Shown one piece after another: positions 6,458-11,204 of a DNA stretch of 11,204 bases; position 1 is the stretch's first letter, and every line of letters starts with the position of its first letter. The notes under the pieces are model-generated. The model was given only the letters and a program-made list of their open reading frames with translations. It searched no databases and was not told where the DNA came from. Source of the stretch: Gammaproteobacteria bacterium (GTDB lineage Bacteria > Pseudomonadota > Gammaproteobacteria > Pseudomonadales > Azotimanducaceae); contig DMUF01000003.1 of assembly GCA_003476445.1 (NCBI GenBank), forward strand, positions 1 to 11,204. The letters run 5' to 3'. A program made the position numbers and the translations under genes.

Positions 6458-6747
6458 ATGGGTTCTTCCGGGGCACGACGGGCGATTACCATCGCCTCCA
6501 GCTGATCCAGCGCCATCTGACGCTCGTCGATGCGGGAGATAACAAGCTTCAGCAGCTGATCGCGGCGCCGATGCTTGAGCCGACGATAAATCTCGAGCTT
6601 CACCTTGAGCCGCTCGAGTTCAGCGCGACACAGTTCAATCGCATCGTCGAGGGTCGGATTAACCGATTCCTCGGGATGTATGAACAGGGTTCGTTGATCG
6701 GTCACGCTGGGTAGCTCTCCGGGACTGGGGACGGCGTGAGCAGTCAC
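6451..6747 (-). CDS. Small helical protein of unknown function
   Basis: I do not recognise this 98-residue protein. Residues 1-30 are polar and proline-containing. Residues about 31-92 are highly charged with leucine/isoleucine spacing typical of a long alpha helix or coiled coil (for example CRAELERLKVKLEIYRRL, DERQMALDQLEAMVIARR), with a basic patch KHRRRDQ at 59-64. No signal peptide or membrane segment is visible. The start is a GTG preceded by a perfect AGGAGG 9 bases upstream. An in-frame GTG 14 codons later (residue 15, VTDQRTLF) also has a GGAGAG and is the main alternative; an ATG at residue -6 lies inside the Shine-Dalgarno region. The strong ribosome binding site supports a real gene. 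Its 3' end overlaps the ATP-grasp gene tail-to-tail; the 5' end faces the CoA-transferase gene. Confidence 0.68.
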   Translation of the reverse strand: MTAHAVPSPGELPSVTDQRTLFIHPEESVNPTLDDAIELCRAELERLKVKLEIYRRLKHRRRDQLLKLVISRIDERQMALDQLEAMVIARRAPEEPIH

Positions 6748-6756
6748 GGCGTCGGT

Positions 6757-6762
6757 CCTCCT
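6757..6762 (-). promoter_or_regulatory. Perfect Shine-Dalgarno AGGAGG for the small helical protein
   Basis: On the minus strand AGGAGG is followed by a 9-base spacer and GTG at 6747. It is the strongest ribosome binding site in the window. It decides the start in favour of this GTG and argues that this otherwise unrecognised frame is translated. Confidence 0.65.
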
Positions 6763-6856
6763 GAGCATAGTCCGGAATGCGCGCCGCGCCGCCGTGGCTG
6801 CCACTGATCTGTCTGGTCCTTGTGAGCAAGGTCAGCCGAACCGCAATCGAGGCGCC

Positions 6857-6884
6857 TTGCCTTTGCGGGCATCCGCCGTAGACT
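6857..6884 (+). promoter_or_regulatory. Candidate sigma-70 promoter of the CoA-transferase / MFS unit
   Basis: TTGCCT, a 16-base spacer and TAGACT (each box 4 of 6 to consensus) predict a start near 6891, some 23 bases before the ATG at 6914. The 166-base gap between the small helical gene and this gene otherwise holds a short inverted repeat CCTTG-TGAG-CAAGG (6818-6831) that might be an operator. Confidence 0.3.
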
Positions 6885-6913
6885 CCCTGGAAATAGCGCG
6901 TATGGGGGCGTGC

Positions 6914-8128
6914 ATGGCCGTATCCGGGGGACCGCTTAGCGGCTTTCGTGTAATTGACCTGTCGGCCGTGGTCTCTGGCCCACTCACGGCGGCGCTGCTC
7001 GCCGATCAGGGCGCGGATGTGATCAAGATCGAGCGCACCGGTGCCGGTGACATCCAGCGCCACGTGGGCAGCAAGCGCAACGGTTTTTCCGGCTTCTTCC
7101 ACGTCATCAATCGCGGAAAACGTTCACTGGCCCTTGATCTGGGAACACCGGAGGGGCGTGACGTCGTCCACGCGCTCGCGCGTGATGCTGACGTGGTGGT
7201 GCAGAATTTTCGTCCGGGCGTCGCCGATCGGCTCGGTGTCGGGTATGCCGCGCTCGCCGAGCGCAACCCACGCCTCGTCTATCTGTCCATCAGCGGCTTC
7301 GGGCAGACCGGGCCACGCGCAGGCGAGCGGGCCTACGATCCAATCATCCAGAGCTACGCCGGACTGACCGAAGTGCAGGGGCGGATCCACCTCGACCATC
7401 CGGAGCAGCCGGAACAGGTCAACATGCTACTGCTCGACAAGCTCACAGCCTGGACCGGCTGCCAGGCCATCACGGCGGCGCTGCTTGCGCGTTCCCGCAC
7501 CGGGGTTGGACAGCACATCGAACTCTCTATGCTCGACACCGCGCTGGCGTTTTCCTGGGCCGACGTGGCTGCCGACCTGATACTGCAGGGTGACAGCATA
7601 GAGCAGCGCCCGCCGGTCGGTGCCTCGGGTTTCATGCATCGCTTTGCCGACGGCTGGGGCGCCAGCATGACGCTGTCAGACGATGAATTCGCCGGTCTGT
7701 GTCGCGTCTTCGCACGACCGCAGATCGCTGCGGATCCGCGCTTCGCAAGCGTGGACGGACGCATGCGCCACCGGCTCGAACTGCGCGCCCTGATGGACGG
7801 CGAGTTCGCCACCGTGGCCGCGGGAATGACCGTCAAGGAAGCCGCGGAGCGCATGCGGGCAGAGGAGGTGCCGTTCGCGCGCGCCCGACGCCTGGGCGAA
7901 CTGCACGAAGACGAGCAGATCGTGCACAACCGCGTGTTCCGTGAAATCGACCATCCGGTGGCGGGCCGTCTTCGCGACGCGCGCCCGGCCCCGCTCTTTT
8001 CAGGCACGCCCGTGACGCCCGGGGGCCCAGCGCCGAGCGTTGGCGAGCATACGCGCCCGCTGCTAAGCGAACTTGGATTCACCGACGCGGTGATCGATGA
8101 CTGGTACGCGCGCGGCATCGTGAGCTAA
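6914..8128 (+). CDS. Class III CoA-transferase (CaiB/BaiF family)
   Basis: A 404-residue enzyme of the CaiB/BaiF (formyl-CoA:oxalate CoA-transferase) family, near the family's usual 400-residue length. The N-terminal half has the Rossmann-type start LSGFRVIDLSAVVSGP, then GADVIKIE, NRGKRSLALDL (66-76), DVVVQNFRPG and the LVYLSISGFGQTGP motif (121-134). The catalytic Asp that forms the glutamyl/aspartyl-CoA anhydride in this family is most likely D175 (LLLDKLTAWTGCQAI), followed by the signature RTGVGQHIELSMLD. It transfers CoA between an acyl-CoA and a free carboxylic acid; the acids cannot be told from sequence. I chose the ATG 12 bases after another in-frame ATG (6902) because GGGGG lies 4-5 bases before it and the fold starts directly afterwards; the two differ by four residues. 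It is followed 5 bases later by an MFS transporter, so the pair is likely one operon handling an organic acid. Confidence 0.9.
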   Translation: MAVSGGPLSGFRVIDLSAVVSGPLTAALLADQGADVIKIERTGAGDIQRHVGSKRNGFSGFFHVINRGKRSLALDLGTPEGRDVVHALARDADVVVQNFRPGVADRLGVGYAALAERNPRLVYLSISGFGQTGPRAGERAYDPIIQSYAGLTEVQGRIHLDHPEQPEQVNMLLLDKLTAWTGCQAITAALLARSRTGVGQHIELSMLDTALAFSWADVAADLILQGDSIEQRPPVGASGFMHRFADGWGASMTLSDDEFAGLCRVFARPQIAADPRFASVDGRMRHRLELRALMDGEFATVAAGMTVKEAAERMRAEEVPFARARRLGELHEDEQIVHNRVFREIDHPVAGRLRDARPAPLFSGTPVTPGGPAPSVGEHTRPLLSELGFTDAVIDDWYARGIVS

Positions 8129-8133
8129 CGCCC

Positions 8134-9408
8134 ATGAGTCGCGTCCAGGGCATGTGGGCATCGCTCGCCTTTCGCGACTTCCGCCTGCTCTGGCTTGGCA
8201 GCCTGTGCTCGAACTTTGCCATGCAGATGCAGATGGTCGCGCGCGGGTGGCTCATCTATGACATGACGCGTTCGCCGATGGCGCTCACCTGGGTCATGCT
8301 TTCTTTCATGCTGCCCTCGGTACTGTTTTCTCTCGCCGGCGGCGTGCTCGCCGACCGCGTGCACAAGCGCTCAGTGATGATCGTGGCGCAGGTGCTCAAT
8401 ACCGCCGCAACCGTTGTTATGGCGGCGATGATCTACAGCGACCACATCGCGTTCAGCGATTTCATCCTGTTCGGGCTGTTCAACGGCACCCTGCTCGCCC
8501 TGAGCATGCCGGCCCGGTCGGCTATGGGACCTGAGATCGTTGGGCGCGAGCACATGGTCAACGCGATGGCGCTGCAGAGCAGCACGTTCAATCTCTCGCG
8601 GATTCTGGGACCCGCGATTGCGGGCGCGCTGATCGCGCTGCTTGCACACGGCGATACGACATCACGCACCAGCGTAGGCATCGTCTTCTTCATCATTGCC
8701 GGGCTCTACGCTGCCTCGATTCTGTGCACGTCGCTCATGCATCACCGCGGCAAATCCCCAGCGCGCGGGACCAGCGCGCTCGCCGATCTGCGCGAGGGCA
8801 TCGCCTACATGCGCCGCGAACGCCTCGTGCTCGGGCTGATCGTGATGGGCTTCGTACCGATGACCTTCGGCTTCACCGTCACCTTTCTCATGCCCGCGTT
8901 CAATGCGGACGTGATTGGCGGCGGCCCGGATGATCTGGGTCTGCTGCTGACCGCCGCGGGCATGGGGGCGCTCGCAGGCTCACTCGGTCTCGCGCGCGCC
9001 GGCGATTTCTCGGGCAAAGGGCGTGTGCTGTTTCTGGCTGGCTACCTGTGGGGGCTCTTTGTCGTGGCCTTCGCGCTGTCGAACAGCCTGCCCGTGGCAA
9101 TGCTATTTGCGGCAGGCAGCGGTTTCGTCGGCGCGGTCATGGGGTCGCTGAATATGAGCGTGGTGCAGCTCGCCCTGCCGGATGCCATACGCGGACGGGT
9201 CATGTCGATCATGATGATGACCCACGGTTTCATGCCGATCGCGATCATGCCGATCAGCGGCGCCGCCGAGCACATCGGGATTCACGAGGCCCTGACTGCC
9301 GCAGGAATCTGTCTCGGCATCAGCATGGTCGCCCTGCGCTGGTGGCTTCCGGAGCTCGCACGGATCGACCGCGGGCATCGCAACGAGGGCGCTCACGCGC
9401 AGCGGTGA
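8134..9408 (+). CDS. MFS transporter (MFS_3 / EntS-like exporter type)
   Basis: A 424-residue integral inner-membrane protein with about 12 hydrophobic segments. The N-terminus FRDFRLLWLGSLCSNFAMQMQMVARGWLIYDMT is typical of the MFS_3 branch that includes the enterobactin exporter EntS. The loop 2-3 motif A appears as GGVLADRVHKRS, and a related repeat GDFSGKGRVL lies at the matching loop in the second half. A central cytoplasmic stretch (HHRGKSPARGTSALADLREGI region) joins the two six-helix halves. The substrate is unknown; members export siderophores, drugs or organic acids. There is no clear Shine-Dalgarno sequence, and the ATG is 5 bases after the CoA-transferase stop, so translation is probably coupled. 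The C-terminus overlaps the convergent oxidoreductase gene by 16 bases. The proximity to feoAB might suggest iron, but the operon partner points more to an acid substrate. Confidence 0.88.
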   Translation: MSRVQGMWASLAFRDFRLLWLGSLCSNFAMQMQMVARGWLIYDMTRSPMALTWVMLSFMLPSVLFSLAGGVLADRVHKRSVMIVAQVLNTAATVVMAAMIYSDHIAFSDFILFGLFNGTLLALSMPARSAMGPEIVGREHMVNAMALQSSTFNLSRILGPAIAGALIALLAHGDTTSRTSVGIVFFIIAGLYAASILCTSLMHHRGKSPARGTSALADLREGIAYMRRERLVLGLIVMGFVPMTFGFTVTFLMPAFNADVIGGGPDDLGLLLTAAGMGALAGSLGLARAGDFSGKGRVLFLAGYLWGLFVVAFALSNSLPVAMLFAAGSGFVGAVMGSLNMSVVQLALPDAIRGRVMSIMMMTHGFMPIAIMPISGAAEHIGIHEALTAAGICLGISMVALRWWLPELARIDRGHRNEGAHAQR

Positions 9409-10409
9409 AGCACCGCTTCCGCCGCCGCGCAGCCGGAACGAAAAGCACCGCCAAGATCACCGCTCGTAAACGCATCCCCCGCGATGACGATGGTCGGCGC
9501 TTGCGCGAGCACGAGGCATCCACCGCCGACTGGCGCGCGCGGGCGCGCGTAACGCCAGCCGTGCCCGAACAGCACCCGCACCGGCGCATCCATCCAGGGC
9601 TTGGCCGCCGCGATCAGCGCCGCGGCGCTCTGCTCGCGCGGCTCTTCCCAGTGCGCCGAGCTCCAGTCCGGCGTTGCGTGAACTGTCACTGCCGGGATCG
9701 CGGAAACACCGCGTGCCTGGTGGTTCGCGATCAGGGCTACCGTTTCATCATCTGGCTCAATCCACGCATCAGGCAGCGTGGGCGCGCGCTCGAGAACGGC
9801 GAGCGCGACCAGGCACGGATCGTACTCGATGCCTTCGAGCAGGCGGGTTTCCGCGGCATCCAGCGGCACTTCCCCCTGAGTGAGGAGTTCGAGCGCCTGA
9901 GGTACCGGTGCCGTAACGATGACGGCCCGAGCGGCAATGACTCGCCCTGACTCGAGCAGCAGCTGATGCTCAGGGCTTGCACCCCGCACGCACAGCACCC
10001 GTTCCGCGGTCAGGACCTCAAGCCCCGCGGCAAGCGACTTGGCAACGCTGGTCATCCCGATGCGACCAATCCAGCGACCGGCACGCCGTTCGAGCACGTT
10101 GGCGGGCAAGCCGCCTGCGAGCGCTGCCCACGCTCCCGCATTCGCGGCGTCGACCGCCTGAGCGCCGTGATCAACCGTCGCGCCCTCGATGCGCCGCGTG
10201 GCGACGCGTCCGCCCACGCCGCGCCCCTTGTCGAGCACAAGCACCGAAAGTCCTGCCGCCGCGAGCGCGCGCGCGGCGGTCAGCCCGGTGATACCAGCGC
10301 CGACCACAGCGACATCGCAGCGTCGATCGTTCGTCCCGCGCGAGGAGACCTGCGGAATTTCCGTGGGCTCCAAGGCTTCATCGGGTTTGCAAATGAGAAT
10401 GTCTTGCAT
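9393..10409 (-). CDS. Renalase-like FAD-dependent oxidoreductase
   Basis: A 338-residue flavoprotein of the NAD(P)/FAD-dependent amine-oxidase-like group related to renalase. The ADP-binding Rossmann motif is VVGAGITGLTAARAL (GxGxxG at residues 37-42), ending with the ribose-binding acid D60 of VLDKGRGVGGRVATRR; GVGG-R-x-ATRR is typical of this group. VDHGAQAV follows at 79-86. The C-terminus has the WRYARP segment (about 281-286) and the second FAD motif IVIAGDAFTSGDLGGAFRSG. The reaction is unknown; renalase-type bacterial enzymes oxidise dihydropyridine forms of NAD(P)H, but that cannot be assigned here. Residues 1-30 form an unusual polar extension before the FAD fold, and no better start codon exists close to the fold. 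It is divergent from feoA with only 33 bases between the start codons, and its first codons carry a Fur-like box, so iron control is possible. Confidence 0.85.
   Translation of the reverse strand: MQDILICKPDEALEPTEIPQVSSRGTNDRRCDVAVVGAGITGLTAARALAAAGLSVLVLDKGRGVGGRVATRRIEGATVDHGAQAVDAANAGAWAALAGGLPANVLERRAGRWIGRIGMTSVAKSLAAGLEVLTAERVLCVRGASPEHQLLLESGRVIAARAVIVTAPVPQALELLTQGEVPLDAAETRLLEGIEYDPCLVALAVLERAPTLPDAWIEPDDETVALIANHQARGVSAIPAVTVHATPDWSSAHWEEPREQSAAALIAAAKPWMDAPVRVLFGHGWRYARPRAPVGGGCLVLAQAPTIVIAGDAFTSGDLGGAFRSGCAAAEAVLHRCA
9401..9417. terminator. Hairpin over the MFS stop codon, between convergent genes
   Basis: Perfect 7-pair stem AGCGGTG / CACCGCT with a 3-base AAG loop, covering the MFS stop codon (9406-9408) and lying just inside the 3' end of the oxidoreductase gene. 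An alternative stem GAAGC / GCTTC (9407-9419) overlaps it. No U-tract is present. It may act as a two-way 3'-end hairpin, but it is only a candidate. Confidence 0.35.
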
Positions 10410-10415
10410 TCAAAT
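10387..10415 (+). promoter_or_regulatory. Candidate promoter of feoA
   Basis: TTGCAA (10387-10392), a 17-base spacer and TCAAAT (10410-10415) match the sigma-70 boxes at 4 of 6 positions each. The transcript would start near 10422, about 21 bases before the feoA ATG. Most of the promoter lies inside the first codons of the divergent oxidoreductase gene. Confidence 0.4.
10389..10410. promoter_or_regulatory. Imperfect Fur-box-like operator
   Basis: The segment contains AATGAGAAT (10392-10400), very close to the Fur half-site AATGATAAT, then a perfect 5-base inverted repeat GAATG-tcttg-CATTC (10398-10412, partly outside these coordinates). Aligned to the 19-base Fur consensus at 10389-10407 I count 11 matching bases, which is marginal. 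It lies in the spacer of the predicted feoA promoter and over the start codon of the oxidoreductase, the position expected for iron-dependent repression of feoAB. Confidence 0.45.
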
Positions 10416-10442
10416 ACCCATCCCTTCACGTCGTGGCACCCC

Positions 10443-10673
10443 ATGACCGTCACACTGGACCAACTGCGGGTCGGAGAAAGCGCCCGTGTTGCCGGTTACC
10501 GCGCCACCTCTGCCTATGCGGCACAGCTGATGCGTCTCGGTCTCACCCCGGGAACGCTGCTCCGGGTGCAACGTGTCGCGCCCCTCGGCGATCCCATCGA
10601 AATCCGTATTCGCGGCTTCTCGCTGGTCTTGCGACCAAGCGAGGCCGACTGCCTGGAGTTGTCGCGCGTATGA
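10443..10673 (+). CDS. feoA: Ferrous iron transport protein A
   Basis: A 76-residue cytoplasmic protein with the SH3-like fold of FeoA (E. coli 75). Family marks are the start TLDQLRVGESARVAGY, then the central AQLMRLGLTPGTLLRVQRVAPLGDPIEIRIRGFSLVLRPSEADCLEL, with the LGLTPG and GDPIEIRIRG patterns typical of FeoA. FeoA supports FeoB-mediated Fe(II) import, probably by contacting FeoB. The frame is open far upstream, but I chose the ATG at 10443, which gives the family length. No Shine-Dalgarno sequence precedes it, so initiation may be weak or rely on other features. The stop TGA overlaps the feoB ATG (ATGA), so the two are one transcription and translation unit. A Fur-like box and promoter candidate lie just upstream. 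Confidence 0.93.
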   Translation: MTVTLDQLRVGESARVAGYRATSAYAAQLMRLGLTPGTLLRVQRVAPLGDPIEIRIRGFSLVLRPSEADCLELSRV

Positions 10674-11204
10674 CCACGATCGCCCTGGTCGGCAACCCCA
10701 ACTGCGGCAAGACCACCCTGTTCAACGCCCTTACCGGTGCCCGTCAGCAGGTGGGCAACTGGCCGGGGGTGACGGTCGAGCGAAAAACCGGCCGCTACCC
10801 GCACGGGGGCGGCACGATTCAAGTCGTGGATCTGCCGGGCACCTACGGACTGGACGAGACCAGCGGCGGCCTCGACGAAGCCATCGCGCGCAATTACCTC
10901 GCCGGGCGCACGCAAGACGCTGACCGCGCCGACGTCATCGTCAATGTGATCGACGCGTCGAGCCTGGCGCGCGGTCTGTTCCTGACGACAGCCTTGCGCG
11001 ACACGGGTCTGCCGATGGTCGTCGCCCTGAACATGATCGATGTTGCGGACCGCAACGGAATGCACGTCGATGCCTTTCGCCTTGGGCAGCTCCTCGGTTG
11101 TCCCGTCGTTCCCATCGTGGCCTCACGGGCGGATGGTCTCAATGCGCTGAAGGATGCCATCGAGAGTGTCGCCCAAACGTCGCTTGCAAGAGCTGCGCGC
11201 AACC
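10670..11204 (+). CDS. feoB: Ferrous iron transporter FeoB, N-terminal G domain (cut by right edge)
   Basis: The first 178 codons of FeoB, the inner-membrane Fe(II) transporter with a cytoplasmic GTPase domain. The GTPase motifs are intact: G1 GNPNCGKT (8-15), the G2 threonine in GVTVE (33-37), G3 DLPG (54-57), G4 NMID (121-124) and a G5-like ASR (151-153). The stretch LDEAIARNYL after G3 and VIDASSLARGLFLT match the FeoB type found in E. coli. The membrane domain lies beyond the window. The start ATG overlaps the feoA TGA; a GGAG lies 11 bases upstream, so coupling to feoA is likely. No truncation or frameshift is seen within the visible part. Confidence 0.96.
   Translation, partial: MTTIALVGNPNCGKTTLFNALTGARQQVGNWPGVTVERKTGRYPHGGGTIQVVDLPGTYGLDETSGGLDEAIARNYLAGRTQDADRADVIVNVIDASSLARGLFLTTALRDTGLPMVVALNMIDVADRNGMHVDAFRLGQLLGCPVVPIVASRADGLNALKDAIESVAQTSLARAARN

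Noticed and set aside
6764..6769. TATGCT as a minus-strand -10 for the small helical gene
   Set aside because: A transcript from it would start near 6757 and leave the AGGAGG upstream of or at the very 5' end of the mRNA; no -35 box is visible, so the promoter probably lies further upstream.
6818..6831. CCTTG-TGAG-CAAGG hairpin as a terminator
   Set aside because: Only a 5-pair stem with no T-run on either side; at best a small operator-like repeat.
9048..9950. 300-codon plus-strand open frame over the MFS and oxidoreductase 3' halves
   Set aside because: Arg-rich shadow frame spanning two real genes in opposite orientations; no motif seen.
9966..10442. Long N-terminal extension of the feoA frame
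   Set aside because: The upstream part is antisense to the oxidoreductase gene and has no FeoA-like content; the ATG at 10443 yields the normal 76 residues.
1..11204. Mobile element, phage, defence system, CRISPR array or RNA gene
   Set aside because: No transposase, integrase, direct-repeat array, terminal inverted repeats or tRNA/rRNA sequence was seen, and base composition looks even throughout.

Overview
The window looks like chromosomal DNA of a GC-rich gammaproteobacterium. BamC is a lipoprotein of the gammaproteobacterial BAM complex, and dapA-bamC is a classic gammaproteobacterial pair. The clustering of nadA, a BepA-type M48 protease gene, a tusA-like gene, dapA, bamC and an MBL-fold hydrolase gene matches, as I recall it, the PA1004-PA1012 neighbourhood of Pseudomonas aeruginosa. 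I cannot name the genus. No tRNA, rRNA, CRISPR array, insertion sequence or prophage gene is visible, and no gene-free stretch exceeds about 170 bases.

Left block (1-5544): on the minus strand run tusA-like, dapA, bamC and an MBL-fold hydrolase. The last three overlap by one to four bases (TAATG and TTGA junctions) and form an operon that joins lysine/peptidoglycan precursor synthesis to outer-membrane assembly. The hydrolase runs off the left edge. A BepA-like periplasmic protease, also an outer-membrane quality-control factor, is divergent from tusA-like. It converges on nadA (quinolinate synthase, NAD synthesis).

Middle block (5545-9408): a short GshB-like ATP-grasp ligase diverges from nadA, probably from overlapping -10 elements. 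It meets tail-to-tail an unrecognised 98-residue helical protein. Next comes a two-gene plus-strand unit: a class III (CaiB/BaiF) CoA-transferase followed 5 bases later by an MFS transporter.

Right block (9393-11204): a renalase-like FAD oxidoreductase on the minus strand diverges from feoA-feoB (ferrous iron uptake, ATGA overlap, feoB cut by the right edge). An imperfect Fur-box-like sequence lies over the oxidoreductase start codon and the likely feoA promoter, so iron may control both sides.

Most genes are well-known housekeeping families, and I see no clear new multi-gene system. The items most worth a second look are the divergent pair of apparently leaderless promoters at tusA/bepA, the shared-(-10) promoter at nadA/ATP-grasp, a plus-strand intrinsic terminator embedded at the 3' end of the minus-strand tusA gene, the GshB-like ligase with an altered acceptor half, and the iron-box layout at feoA.
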